Source: Cohnella pontilimi
Lineage (GTDB): Bacteria > Bacillota > Bacilli > Paenibacillales > Paenibacillaceae
Reading direction: 5' to 3'
NCBI RefSeq assembly: GCF_005049045.1
Contig: NZ_SUPK01000002.1
Span: 186,001-250,000 of the forward strand
DNA length: 64,000 nt
Notes under the pieces: model-generated
Database searches by the model: none
Seen by the model: only the letters and a program-made list of their open reading frames with translations
Told to the model about the DNA's origin: nothing
In this document: positions 8,307-17,313 of the stretch, piece after piece
Layout of the letters: each line of letters opens with the position of its first letter
Position numbering within the stretch: the first letter of the stretch is position 1
Program-made: the position numbers and the translations under genes

Positions 8307-9067
8307 GCTGTTTCCCCTCCCGCGGCGGCTGCTTCATCCGCTTCCACGAGCACGACGGTGACATTATCGTCTCCGCCGGCGTCGAGCGCCATTTCCACCA
8401 GGCGGTCCGCCACTTCTTCCAGCGTCGCGCCCGTTTGTGCCAAAGTCTGTTGCAGCATTGTTTCCTCCACCAATCCGCTGAGCCCGTCGCTGCACAGCAA
8501 GAGCCGGTCTCCCGGCATCCAGTCGATCGCCATAATATCGGCTTTGACGTCCCGTTCCGTGCCTACCGACCGCGTAATCGCATGCCGAAGCGGATGCCTC
8601 GCGGCTTCCTCCGGACTCAGCTGGCCGGATTTGGACAGCTCGTTGATGACGGTGTGATCGTCCGTCAACTGCTCCAGCCGGCTGCCGCGAAGCCTGTAGA
8701 TCCGGCTGTCCCCGACATGTCCGATAAAGCCGCCGTCACGGCTCATCACCGCGACGACGACCGTCGTCCCCATATTATGGTACTCCTCGTTCAGAGATGC
8801 GGTCTCGTACACGACGCGGTTCGCCTTGTTGATCATTTCCTGGAGCGCCGCTTCCGCCTCCGCCGGCGTCTGGTTCGGATTCCAGAACTGCAGCGCGTCC
8901 GCCAGGCAGCCTACGGCCAGTTCGCTGGCGACATCCCCTGCGCGATGACCGCCCATGCCGTCGGCCACGATCACACCCGTCCATCCGTCCGCGAGCCGGC
9001 CGCTCCAGGCCCGGTCCTCATTCACGTGACGGACTTTCCCCACATGCGTTCTCCATGCGGTTTTCAC
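8303..9067 (-). CDS. prpC: PP2C-type Ser/Thr phosphatase PrpC (Stp)
   Basis: About 254 residues from the preferred GTG at 9067 (GGGGTGATC six bases upstream), matching B. subtilis PrpC in length. PP2C metal-binding motifs are present in order: HVNEDRAW, VADGMGGHRAGDVAS, GHVGDSRIYRL, LLLCSDGLS and GGDDNVTVVLVE, with the aspartates that hold two Mn/Mg ions. It dephosphorylates proteins modified by PrkC. A GTG at 9076 that overlaps the rlmN stop, and an upstream start at 9118, are alternatives. The gene lies between rlmN and prkC with near-zero spacing on both sides, so all three are probably cotranscribed. Confidence 0.94.
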   Translation of the reverse strand: MKTAWRTHVGKVRHVNEDRAWSGRLADGWTGVIVADGMGGHRAGDVASELAVGCLADALQFWNPNQTPAEAEAALQEMINKANRVVYETASLNEEYHNMGTTVVVAVMSRDGGFIGHVGDSRIYRLRGSRLEQLTDDHTVINELSKSGQLSPEEAARHPLRHAITRSVGTERDVKADIMAIDWMPGDRLLLCSDGLSGLVEETMLQQTLAQTGATLEEVADRLVEMALDAGGDDNVTVVLVEADEAAAAGGETA

Positions 9068-9072
9068 ACCGA

Positions 9073-10140
9073 TCACCCCGTCGTCGCTTCCATATGCTTC
9101 GCCCGCAGCTGCCCGCAAGCCGCCGCGATGTCGTGCCCCTGCTCCCTGCGAATCGTCGCGTTCACGTTCTTGCTCTGTAATATGCGTTGGAATTCGAAAA
9201 TGTCATCTCTCGGTGTTCGAACGTAATCCCGCTCCGGCACATAGTTGACCGGAATGAGGTTCACATGACACAGCATGCCTTGCAGTACGTCGGCCAGCTC
9301 GCGGGCGTGTTCGGGCCGGTCGTTGACCCCGCCGATCAACGCGTACTCGAACGTTACCCGGCGACCCGTTTTTTCGATGTAGTATTTGATCGCGTCCATC
9401 ACTTCGTTGAAAGGATACCGGCGGTTTACCGGCATCAGCTTCGAGCGCAGCGCGTCGTTCGGCGCGTGGATGGAAATCGCGAGATTGATCTGGGTGTTCT
9501 CGTCCGCAAACTTGTACATGCTCGGCACGATGCCGCTGGTCGACACCGTGATGTGCCGCGCGCCGATATTCAGCCCTTTCGGGTGAATCATGTTGTGAAG
9601 AAATTTCATCGTCGCGTCGTAGTTCTCGAACGGTTCGCCCGAGCCCATGATGACGATGCTCGACACCCGCTGGTCTTCGGGATCGAGCAGCTTCTGGCAC
9701 TGCACGACCTGGGCCACGATTTCACCGGGCGTCAGGTTCCGTTTCAGCCCTCCGAGCGTCGAAGCGCAAAAAGTACAGCCGATGCGGCAGCCGACCTGCG
9801 TCGTTACGCAAACGCTGTTTCCGTAGTTGTGACGCATAAGGACCGTCTCGATCGCGTGGTTGTCGTGCAAGCCGAACAGAAACTTCACCGTGCCGTCTTT
9901 GGACTCGAACTTGGCGATTTCCGACAGCGTGACGAACTGGAACGCGTCTTCCAGCTTCATGCGGAACGGTTTGGGCAAATTGCTCATCTCTTCGAACGAA
10001 GAAACCCGCTTGACATAAAGCCAGTCGAAAATTTGACCGGCGCGGAAGGCGGGTTCGCCCTGCTCCTTCGTCCAGTCCTGCAGCTCTTCGAGCGAAAAAT
10101 CGTAAATAAAAGGCTTTTCGTTTTGTGCCTCGTTTTTCAT
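9073..10140 (-). CDS. rlmN: 23S rRNA (adenine2503-C2)/tRNA A37 methyltransferase RlmN
   Basis: 355 residues, full length radical-SAM methyltransferase. The 4Fe-4S ligands are in the CxxxCxxC motif [10 protein letters not shown] (about residue 118). The N-terminal accessory domain starts near [20 protein letters not shown]. The [10 protein letters not shown] (SAM-binding), TVSTSGIVP and [17 protein letters not shown] segments are standard, and the C-terminal [15 protein letters not shown] carries the methyl-carrying cysteine. It methylates A2503 in the peptidyl transferase centre. It precedes prpC with a small or no gap. Confidence 0.96.
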   Translation of the reverse strand: MKNEAQNEKPFIYDFSLEELQDWTKEQGEPAFRAGQIFDWLYVKRVSSFEEMSNLPKPFRMKLEDAFQFVTLSEIAKFESKDGTVKFLFGLHDNHAIETVLMRHNYGNSVCVTTQVGCRIGCTFCASTLGGLKRNLTPGEIVAQVVQCQKLLDPEDQRVSSIVIMGSGEPFENYDATMKFLHNMIHPKGLNIGARHITVSTSGIVPSMYKFADENTQINLAISIHAPNDALRSKLMPVNRRYPFNEVMDAIKYYIEKTGRRVTFEYALIGGVNDRPEHARELADVLQGMLCHVNLIPVNYVPERDYVRTPRDDIFEFQRILQSKNVNATIRREQGHDIAAACGQLRAKHMEATTG

Positions 10141-10202
10141 TTGTTCACCGCCATTCGATCTATTTTAACATAAAGGCCCTCAGAGCCGGAAGACAATGCG
10201 AT

Positions 10203-11666
10203 TCAATCGCCGCGCCGCATGCGGGCAATGAAAAAGCCGTCGCTGCCGAAATGGTGGGGCAAGAGTTGAACCATCCCTGAAAACGACCCGTTGACGACGC
10301 CGCGCTCCCGAAGCGGACGAAGCACCTCAGCGGGCCATTCGGGATTCAGCGAAAATTCCGGAAACTCCGCTAAAAACCGCCGGACGGACTGTTCGTTTTC
10401 CTCCGGCGCGATCGTACAGGTGCTGTATACCAGCGTGCCGCCCGGCTTGACGAGAGCCGCTGCGGACCTAAGCAGCCGGCCTTGCAGCTCCGCCAGGCCC
10501 GCAATGTCCTGCTCGGTTTTGTTCCATTTGATTTCGGGCTTGCGCCGGATGACGCCGAATCCCGAACATGGCGCGTCGAGCAGTACGACATCCATCGACT
10601 GAGGCGGCAGCAGATCCGGCAGCGCGAGTGCGTCGGAAATCATCGTCTCCACGATTTCGAGGCCCAATCTCTCTTTTTGATTGTCGATCAACGCGCGCTT
10701 GTGAGGATGCACGTCGTTGGCGATCACCCGGCCGCGGTTCTGCATAATTTCCGCCAGGTGAGTCGATTTTCCGCCGGGCGCCGCGCAGCAGTCGAGCACC
10801 GTCATGCCCGGCTTCGGATCGGCCGCGGCCGCGACCAGCATCGAGCTCTCGTCCTGCACGGTCAGCAGGCCCTCGCGGAACCATGGCGTTTCCGCCAAGC
10901 TGCCTGCCTTCACCGCAACGACGGCGTCCGCAGATAAGGACGATATCGACGCGTTCAAACCGGCTTCCTCCATCTCGCTAAGCAGCTTCTCCCGCGTCGT
11001 GCGCAGCCGGTTAACGCGCACGGAGGCGTGCGGCGGCTCGTTGTTCGCTTCGCACATCGCTTCCGCCGTCGGCTCGCCGTAAGCGGCGATCCAGCGCTCT
11101 ACCAGCCAGAGCGGATGGCTATGCGCCAGCGAAATCCTCTCCGCGGCCGGCAGTCCCGTCGGCACTGCAACCGCGGCGCCTTCCCGGACAATGCCGCGCA
11201 GCACGCCGTTCACCAGGCCCGAGATTCCCGCATGACCGCGTTTTTTGGCGATGCGGACCGCTTCGTCCACCGCGGCATGCGCCGGTATCCGTTCCAGCCA
11301 GCGCAGCTGATAATAGCTCAATCTGAGCAGGCACCGTACCCATGGCTCCACCTTGCGGGGCCATCCTTTCACTCTGGCGGAAAGAACATAGTCGATCGAA
11401 TTCAACCGCTGAATCGTGCCGTATGCCAATTCGGTAGCCAAAGCCTTATCCGGCCTGGACAGCTCCGTATCCGTCAACACGCCGTGCAGCGCGAGCCCGC
11501 TGTAAGCTCCTTGCTCTTCCACGCGCAAGAGCACCTCCAGCGCCGCTTCCCGGGGACCGGCCGGGCTCCGTTTTTTTCTCGTATGATGTTCAGCCAGCGG
11601 AAATCCCCCCTTCCCTTCGCCGCAGATGCCGGGTATCCCCAGTATCTCCACATTCCAATGCGTCAA
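10203..11666 (-). CDS. rsmB: 16S rRNA (cytosine967-C5)-methyltransferase RsmB
   Basis: Up to 487 residues. The N-terminal part (GPREAALEVLLRVEEQGAYS onward) is the NusB-like RNA-binding domain. The C-terminal Rossmann methyltransferase has the SAM motif VLDCCAAPGGKSTHLAEIM, DAPCSGFGVIRRKPEIKW (motif IV cysteine) and VYSTCTIAPEENE (catalytic cysteine). It methylates C967 of 16S rRNA. The start is unclear: TTG at 11666 lacks a ribosome binding site and adds ~32 unusual residues, while a strong AAGGGGGG lies seven bases before an in-frame CTG at 11597. It follows fmt, as in Bacillus. Confidence 0.93.
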   Translation of the reverse strand: MTHWNVEILGIPGICGEGKGGFPLAEHHTRKKRSPAGPREAALEVLLRVEEQGAYSGLALHGVLTDTELSRPDKALATELAYGTIQRLNSIDYVLSARVKGWPRKVEPWVRCLLRLSYYQLRWLERIPAHAAVDEAVRIAKKRGHAGISGLVNGVLRGIVREGAAVAVPTGLPAAERISLAHSHPLWLVERWIAAYGEPTAEAMCEANNEPPHASVRVNRLRTTREKLLSEMEEAGLNASISSLSADAVVAVKAGSLAETPWFREGLLTVQDESSMLVAAAADPKPGMTVLDCCAAPGGKSTHLAEIMQNRGRVIANDVHPHKRALIDNQKERLGLEIVETMISDALALPDLLPPQSMDVVLLDAPCSGFGVIRRKPEIKWNKTEQDIAGLAELQGRLLRSAAALVKPGGTLVYSTCTIAPEENEQSVRRFLAEFPEFSLNPEWPAEVLRPLRERGVVNGSFSGMVQLLPHHFGSDGFFIARMRRGD

Positions 11667-11780
11667 CTAAATCGTAAACTATACGTCCTCCTGCAAGCCG
11701 GAAATCCGAATCCGAGGGTTGCGGGTTCCGGATGACGGTCACTTGTTCCGCTGCCGTTGAATGAAAAAACGGCGCCCGGA

Positions 11781-12734
11781 TTACCCGAGCACCGTGCCGG
11801 GAGCCAGCCGCGCGCCTTTGGCAAATTCGGCGGCCGGCAAAGCTTTGCGGCCGGCCGGCTGCACTTCCGTCAGCACCACGCTGCCGTCCTGCGTACGGAT
11901 CCGGATCCCGAAGGCGCCGGTTTCCAGGACAGAGCCCGGATCCAGGCTTTCCCACTCCGGACGCATCATAAGGTCGGATCCTTGCGGGATGCGGCACGTC
12001 CACACCTTGAACACTTCACCGTTCAGGAACGTAAACGCTCCGGCCATCGGATTCAATCCCCGCACCCGGTTAAACACCTCACGGGCGTTCACGTTCCAGT
12101 GAATCATCTCGTCTTCGCGCGTCAAGTTCGGCGCGTACGTGGCTTCGCTGTCGTTCTGCGCTTCGCGCGGTGCGGTTCCTTCCACAATGCGCGGAAGCCA
12201 TTCCCGCAGCAATGCGGCGCCGGCCGCACTGAGCTTGCCGAACATGCTGCCGGCCGTATCCTCATCCGTAATGGGCACTTCGACGCGGGCGATCATATCG
12301 CCCGTGTCCAGCCCTTCCGCCATATACATCAAGGTCACGCCGGTGACCGTTTCACCGTTGATGATCGAGCGCTGGATCGGCGCGCCGCCCCGATAGCGCG
12401 GCAGCAGCGAGCCGTGCACATTGATGCAGCCCAGCCGGGGCAGGTCCAAAACCGATTTCGGCAAAATTTGGCCGTAGGCGGCGGTGACGATGAGATCCGG
12501 CTGCAAAGCCGCCAGCTGCGCGACCGCTTCGGAAGCGCGAAGCTTGTCCGGCTGAAGAACGGGCAAGCCCCGTTCCGCAGCGAAAGCTTTCACCGGCGGA
12601 GGCGTCATCTCCCGTTTTCTGCCTTTCGGCCGGTCGGGCTGCGTCACGACGGCGGCCACCTCGTATCCTTCCTCGAGCAGCATTCGCAGGGAAGGCACGG
12701 CGAAATCCGGCGTCCCCATAAATACTAAGCGCAT
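11781..12734 (-). CDS. fmt: Methionyl-tRNA formyltransferase
   Basis: 317 residues, full length. It formylates initiator Met-tRNA using 10-formyl-tetrahydrofolate. The start MRLVFMGTPDFAVPSLRML, the RPKGRKREMTPPPVKAFA loop and the formyl-folate site NVHGSLLPRYRGGAPIQRSI (catalytic Asn, His and Asp region) are diagnostic. The C-terminal anticodon-arm domain begins near residue 205. It lies three bases downstream of def, which removes the formyl group after synthesis, in the conserved priA-def-fmt-rsmB order. Confidence 0.97.
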   Translation of the reverse strand: MRLVFMGTPDFAVPSLRMLLEEGYEVAAVVTQPDRPKGRKREMTPPPVKAFAAERGLPVLQPDKLRASEAVAQLAALQPDLIVTAAYGQILPKSVLDLPRLGCINVHGSLLPRYRGGAPIQRSIINGETVTGVTLMYMAEGLDTGDMIARVEVPITDEDTAGSMFGKLSAAGAALLREWLPRIVEGTAPREAQNDSEATYAPNLTREDEMIHWNVNAREVFNRVRGLNPMAGAFTFLNGEVFKVWTCRIPQGSDLMMRPEWESLDPGSVLETGAFGIRIRTQDGSVVLTEVQPAGRKALPAAEFAKGARLAPGTVLG

Positions 12735-12736
12735 CT

Positions 12737-13225
12737 TTATTCCCCGCCTTGCTCCGGCGCCAATTTACGCGCCTCATATACCGATTCGGCCAAATCGATG
12801 AACAGTACGCCGTTCAAATGATCGAGCTCATGCTGGAACGCCCGTGCGAGCAGTTCGGTTCCTTCATATTGAACAGGTTCGCCATACCGGTTAAAACCCT
12901 TGATGACGACCTTATTCGCCCGTCGTACATCGCCCTGAAGTCCGGGAATGCTCAGGCATCCTTCCACGCCGAGCTGCTCCCCTTCCTTGCTGACGATTTC
13001 CGGATTGATCAGCTCGATCAGGCCGTGCTCCTCATCCGCATCCACGACGAAAATCCGCTTTAAAATGCCGATTTGCGGCGCGGCCAAGCCGACGCCGTCC
13101 GCGTCGTACATCGTGTCGGCCATATCGTCGAGCAGCTTATGCAGGTTGGCGTTGAATTTGGTCACTTCCTGGGCCCTCTCCCGCAGAACGGGGTCGGGAT
13201 GTTTCACGATCAACCGGATGGCCAT
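12737..13225 (-). CDS. def: Peptide deformylase
   Basis: 162 residues. All three metalloenzyme motifs are present: GVGLAAPQIG (motif 1), EGCLS (motif 2, metal-binding cysteine) and QHELDHLNG (motif 3, HExxH metal ligands and catalytic Glu). The enzyme removes the N-formyl group from nascent proteins. The length and short insert-free sequence fit the type 1 short form. It lies 18 bases after priA and directly before fmt, so formylation and deformylation are coexpressed. Confidence 0.97.
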   Translation of the reverse strand: MAIRLIVKHPDPVLRERAQEVTKFNANLHKLLDDMADTMYDADGVGLAAPQIGILKRIFVVDADEEHGLIELINPEIVSKEGEQLGVEGCLSIPGLQGDVRRANKVVIKGFNRYGEPVQYEGTELLARAFQHELDHLNGVLFIDLAESVYEARKLAPEQGGE

Positions 13226-13243
13226 CCTTCATCAGTCCTTTTA

Positions 13244-15733
13244 TCAAAGCATCATTTGCGGATCCACATCGACGCTGATCTGCACGCCGCTGCGCTTCAC
13301 CGCGTCGCTCATATCGCGCAGCACCTCTGCCGTCAGAGCGCTGGCGTCGAGCGTTCCCCGATATTTTACCATACATTGAAAACGGCTGCGATCCTTTAGC
13401 CTTGGAATGGGCGAAGGAACCGGGCCCAGCACGTCCATTGCCTCCGAATCTCCGGGCATTGCCGCGGACGGAATGCCGAGCGAATGGGCGCGCTCCTTCA
13501 TTCGCTTCGCGAACGTTTCGCCGATGGAGATGAGCATAGGCACCGACTCGTGGGAAAACGTAAGAGAAATAAGCCTGCCGTATGGCGGATAACCGAGTGC
13601 GTGCCGAACGGCCAGTTCGTGTCGGACAAACCCTCCGTAATCGTGCCCTTGCACGGAAGCGACGGAAATATGCTCCGGGTCGTAAGTCTGTACGACGACT
13701 TCTCCCGGCAGCTCGTGCCGCCCCGCCCGGCCGGCCACCTGCGTGAGCAGCTGGAACGTCCGCTCAGACGCGCGAAAATCGGGCAGCCTGAGCGCCGCAT
13801 CGGCAGCCAGCACGCCGACCAGCGTGACGCGGGGAAAGTCCAGCCCCTTGGCGACCATTTGCGTGCCGAGCAGCACATCCGCTTCCTGATTGCGGAACAT
13901 GGTCAGCCACTTTTCGTGCGAACCTTTTTCCGATGTCGTGTCCACATCCATCCGGATGACCCGGATCCCCGGGAACGCCGCCGCCAAAGCTTCCTCGACC
14001 TTCTGCGTACCCGTGCCGAAAAACCGGATGTGCGGGCTTTGGCACGACGGACATACTTTTGGCTCGGCTTCGGCGTAGCCGCAATAATGGCACCGGAGAT
14101 TTTGCGAGCCGCGGTGATAAGTCAGCGAAATATCGCAGTGCGGGCACGTGCAGGTGTAGCCGCAGGAGCGGCACATGACGAAGGTGGCGTATCCGCGGCG
14201 GTTAAGCAGCAGCACCGTCTGCTCCCGCTTTTCCAGCCGGTCGCGAAGCGCGTCCGTCAGCGGCCGGCTGAACATCGCACGATTGCCCATTTTCAGCTCT
14301 TCACGCATATCCACGATATGTACGGCCGGCAGCGGACGATCCGCAACCCTTTCGGGCAACGAAATATATCGGACTTCCCCGCCATGAGAGAGATCGCCAT
14401 GGGCTGCCGCGTAACTTTCCAAAGACGGAGTCGCAGAACCGAGCACGACGGCGGCTCCGTGGGAGCGCGCACGTTCTACGGCCACATCCCGCGCATGATA
14501 TTTCGGGCTTTCTTCTTGCTTATAAGATGTTTCATGTTCTTCATCGATGACGATAAGGCCGATGTTCCCAAAAGGGGCGAAAACCGCGGAACGGGCACCG
14601 ACCGCCACCTGCGCGCGGCCTTCGCGGATTTTGCGCCACTCGTCGTACCGCTCCCCATGGGACAGCCGGCTGTGCAGCACGGCAACCCGTTCGCCGAAGC
14701 GGCTTTTAAACCGCTCGACCATTTGCGGCGTCAGGGCGATTTCCGGCACGAGCACGATCGCTTCCCGCCCCTGGGACAGCGTCTGCTGAATCGCCTGCAA
14801 ATAGATCTCCGTTTTCCCGCTGCCGGTTACGCCGTGCAGAAGAAATACGCGATGCTCCCGGTTCTTCAAAGCTCCCGCGATCGGATTCATCGCCGCATGC
14901 TGAGCCGGCGTAAGCTGCAACGGCGTCGAAGCCGGAAAATTCCGCCCTTCGTATGGATCGCGGTCCTCCGTCACCTCGCGGATATCGAGCGCTCCCCGAT
15001 CCGCAAGCGCACGTACGGTCGACGTTGTCGTTCCCGCCGCCTCCGCCAAGTCGGCCATCGCGATCGGATCGGGACGGGCAATCAAATATTCCAGCACTTC
15101 CCGCTGTTTGCGGGCCCTCGCCGGAATACCCGCCAGCATCTCCCGCAACTCGGCTTCGCCAGGCGGAAAAACGGTCAACACCGTTTTGACCGACAACCGG
15201 TCCTCCACTTGCTGTCTTTCCGTCAATCGCCCTTCCTTCAGCCATCGCTTGAGCAGCGGTCCCCGGTCCGGAAACTGCTGCATCAGCGCCGACCATTTCA
15301 CGGCCTTGCCTTGCCGGAAAACGTTCCATATAGCGGCGTCCGATTCGTCCGTCAGATCCGGCTCGGACACACCTTCGGCCAAAGCCATATATTTCTCCGT
15401 CCTGCCTTTGAGCGCCGACGGCAGCATGACCTGCAGCGCGACGATGAGCGGACACAGCCACCGCCGGCTGATCCAGCCGCCCAGCTCAACGAGCTCGGGC
15501 GTAAGCGGCGGCAAGGCGTCCAGCACATCTTCCACTGCCTTTAACCGGCTGACGTCCACTTCCGACTCCTGGGCAAAGCCGTTGATGATTCCCTGCAGCG
15601 TACGTCCGGCAAACGGCACGGCTACGCGGCTTCCGATTTCCGTCCACGGCGCCAGCCTGTCGGGCACCGAATAATCGAAAGGCCGGTCCGTTTCCCGGCT
15701 CGGCACGTCCACAATCACTCTGGCAATGGTCAT
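13244..15733 (-). CDS. priA: Primosomal replication helicase PriA
   Basis: 829 residues from the ATG at 15733, whose ATGA overlaps the coaBC stop; an upstream in-frame start would lie inside coaBC. An N-terminal DNA-binding domain starts MTIARVIVDVPSRETDRPFD. The helicase core has the Walker A HGVTGSGKTEIYLQA and the DEEHE box. A cysteine-rich zinc-binding insertion follows (CRSCGYTCTCPHC then CHYCGYAEAEPKVCPSC, eight cysteines). The C-terminal helicase half contains GTQMVAKGLDFPRVTLVG and QVAGRAGR. PriA restarts replication at collapsed forks. It is followed by def. Confidence 0.97.
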   Translation of the reverse strand: MTIARVIVDVPSRETDRPFDYSVPDRLAPWTEIGSRVAVPFAGRTLQGIINGFAQESEVDVSRLKAVEDVLDALPPLTPELVELGGWISRRWLCPLIVALQVMLPSALKGRTEKYMALAEGVSEPDLTDESDAAIWNVFRQGKAVKWSALMQQFPDRGPLLKRWLKEGRLTERQQVEDRLSVKTVLTVFPPGEAELREMLAGIPARARKQREVLEYLIARPDPIAMADLAEAAGTTTSTVRALADRGALDIREVTEDRDPYEGRNFPASTPLQLTPAQHAAMNPIAGALKNREHRVFLLHGVTGSGKTEIYLQAIQQTLSQGREAIVLVPEIALTPQMVERFKSRFGERVAVLHSRLSHGERYDEWRKIREGRAQVAVGARSAVFAPFGNIGLIVIDEEHETSYKQEESPKYHARDVAVERARSHGAAVVLGSATPSLESYAAAHGDLSHGGEVRYISLPERVADRPLPAVHIVDMREELKMGNRAMFSRPLTDALRDRLEKREQTVLLLNRRGYATFVMCRSCGYTCTCPHCDISLTYHRGSQNLRCHYCGYAEAEPKVCPSCQSPHIRFFGTGTQKVEEALAAAFPGIRVIRMDVDTTSEKGSHEKWLTMFRNQEADVLLGTQMVAKGLDFPRVTLVGVLAADAALRLPDFRASERTFQLLTQVAGRAGRHELPGEVVVQTYDPEHISVASVQGHDYGGFVRHELAVRHALGYPPYGRLISLTFSHESVPMLISIGETFAKRMKERAHSLGIPSAAMPGDSEAMDVLGPVPSPIPRLKDRSRFQCMVKYRGTLDASALTAEVLRDMSDAVKRSGVQISVDVDPQMML

Positions 15734-16953
15734 TCGCGTGTCATCCGTTCCGCCGCGATCTGCCAAATCCGTTCCGCCACGGTCCGTTTGGCTGATAAAG
15801 GGATATGTTCCACCAGACCTTCAGGGCCGTATATGCTGACGACATTCGTATCCACGGCGAAGCCGGCTCCTTGCTCGGAGACGTCGTTCGCCACAATCAG
15901 GTCGCTGTTTTTCCGCCGCAGCTTGTCCATCGCAAACTTCTCGAGATCTCCTGTTTCCGCCGCGAAACCGATGACGAAGGGCTGCCTTTCTCCGGGATGC
16001 GAAGCTTTCCATTCGCCGACCGCTTGCAAAATATCCGGGTTTTTCACCAGCTCGAGAGACAGCTTGTCCTCTTTTTTCTTGATTTTCTTGTCTTCCTTAC
16101 TCAACGGACGGTAATCCGCCACCGCCGCGGCTTTCACGATCGCATCGAAGGCGCTTAGACGCCCGGTCACCGCTTCATACATGTCAAGTGCGGATTCCAC
16201 CCGCACGATTTCAACGCCGCCCGGAGGCTTCTCGTCGGTGCGCGCGCAAACGAGCGTCACGTCCGCTCCGAAGTCCCGTGCGGCTTCCGCTAATGCAAAC
16301 CCCATTTTGCCGGAGGAATCGTTGGTGATATAGCGAACCGGATCGATCCGCTCCACCGTTCCTCCTGCCGTGATCAGAACCTTGCGGCCCGAGAGCGGCT
16401 GAGGTCCGGCCAGCAGAGCAGCCACGGCGCCCGCAATCTCGTCCGGCTCGGCCAGTCTGCCTTTGCCGACGTATCCGCACGCAAGCTGCCCCGTTCCCGG
16501 CTCGACGAAACGTACGCCTCTGGAAGCGAGCTTGGTTACGTTATCCATGACCGCCGGATGTTCCCACATGTGAACGTTCATGGCGGGTGCGACGATGACC
16601 GGTGCGGTCGTGGCGAGCAGCATGGTGCTCAGCATGTCGTCGGCGATTCCGTTTGCCATTTTCCCGATGATGTTAGCCGTCGCCGGAGCGACCACGACCG
16701 CATCCGCGGCGTCCGCCCAATCAATATGCTGAACGACCGACGGGTCCCGTTCGTCGAATACATCCGTCGCCACAGGATGCCGCGACAACGTCTGCAGCGT
16801 GAGCGGCGTCACGAACTTGGCCGCTCCTTCCGTCATGACGACGCGCACCGACGCCCCCATCGCGACGAGCTTGCTGCATAACGCGGCTCCTTTATAAGCG
16901 GCGATTCCGCCCGATATGCCGAGCACGACCGTTTTCCCCGCAAGCGGCTTCAT
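15730..16953 (-). CDS. coaBC: Bifunctional phosphopantothenoylcysteine decarboxylase/synthetase CoaBC
   Basis: 407 residues from the ATG at 16953, which has GGGAGG seven bases upstream; an in-frame extension to 17049 runs through an intergenic repeat and is rejected. The N-terminal FMN-dependent CoaC half (about 1-190) starts KTVVLGISGGIAAYK and has the PAMNVHMWEHPAV motif and the CGYVGKGRL active-site loop. The C-terminal CoaB half (about 191-407) begins KVLITAGGTVERIDPVRYITN and joins cysteine to phosphopantothenate. Together they make 4-phosphopantetheine for CoA. It overlaps priA by four bases. Confidence 0.97.
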   Translation of the reverse strand: MKPLAGKTVVLGISGGIAAYKGAALCSKLVAMGASVRVVMTEGAAKFVTPLTLQTLSRHPVATDVFDERDPSVVQHIDWADAADAVVVAPATANIIGKMANGIADDMLSTMLLATTAPVIVAPAMNVHMWEHPAVMDNVTKLASRGVRFVEPGTGQLACGYVGKGRLAEPDEIAGAVAALLAGPQPLSGRKVLITAGGTVERIDPVRYITNDSSGKMGFALAEAARDFGADVTLVCARTDEKPPGGVEIVRVESALDMYEAVTGRLSAFDAIVKAAAVADYRPLSKEDKKIKKKEDKLSLELVKNPDILQAVGEWKASHPGERQPFVIGFAAETGDLEKFAMDKLRRKNSDLIVANDVSEQGAGFAVDTNVVSIYGPEGLVEHIPLSAKRTVAERIWQIAAERMTRE

Positions 16954-16979
16954 CTGGTTTTCCTCCCATCTATAACACT

Positions 16980-17036
16980 CCCCAAAAAGTGAAGCCATTC
17001 TTTGAAGCCTATTCCGATTACTTTTTTTGGGGCCCC
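16980..17036 (-). repeat. Intergenic hairpin element, copy 1
   Basis: A ~57-bp element in the coaBC leader. On the minus strand it reads GGGGCCCC, an A-run, GTAATCGGAATA, a variable middle, then TTCACTTTTTGGGG. Its ends CCCCAAAAA..AGT and ACTTTTTGGGG pair as an imperfect hairpin. A second copy with the same GTAATCGGAATA core and the same paired ends lies at 57225-57283 on the other strand. The origin (RNA motif, MITE-like or REP-like element) is unknown. Confidence 0.7.
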
Positions 17037-17053
17037 GATAAACCTCCATTTAG

Positions 17054-17077
17054 AAAAAAAACAACCGCACGGGTTGT
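17054..17077 (-). terminator. Terminator after rpoZ
   Basis: On the minus strand ACAACC and GGTTGT close a CGTGC loop, followed by seven or more T. It separates the remA-gmk-rpoZ transcript from coaBC. Confidence 0.85.
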
Positions 17078-17111
17078 CCTTCCTCGGACCTGACAGATCC
17101 GAAACGCTTAT

Positions 17112-17309
17112 TTATTTCAGATGCTCGACTAGAATATAATCGTGATAAATTTCCTCAAGCGCGACTCCGACCACCTTGTGGGATTTCGGAGCGACCATCT
17201 CGGACGCTTTGCCCTCCCGCAGTCCGCGCGCTCTCTTGGCGGCGGCCACGACTAACGTGTACTTGCTGTCTACTTTGCGAACCAGCTCGTCTATCGAAGG
17301 ATATAACAT
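17112..17309 (-). CDS. rpoZ: DNA-directed RNA polymerase subunit omega
   Basis: 65 residues, a short Firmicute-type omega. It opens [28 protein letters not shown]; the [15 protein letters not shown] stretch is the conserved omega helix that clasps the beta-prime C terminus. Omega helps assemble RNA polymerase. It lies four bases after gmk, as in B. subtilis (remA-gmk-rpoZ-coaBC), and is followed by its own terminator before coaBC. Confidence 0.96.
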   Translation of the reverse strand: MLYPSIDELVRKVDSKYTLVVAAAKRARGLREGKASEMVAPKSHKVVGVALEEIYHDYILVEHLK

Positions 17310-17313
17310 CTCT

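Noticed and set aside
13484..15544. A 686-codon plus-strand open frame opposite priA, and similar long frames at 1620-3320 (opposite fakA) and 43294-44985 (opposite pbp1A)
   Set aside because: They lie wholly antisense to well recognised genes and their Arg/His/Gln-rich translations are the usual result of GC-rich codon use; none has a ribosome binding site or family match.
16954..17049. A 32-residue N-terminal extension of CoaBC
   Set aside because: It translates through the intergenic repeat and skips a good ribosome binding site before the ATG at 16953, where family alignment begins.
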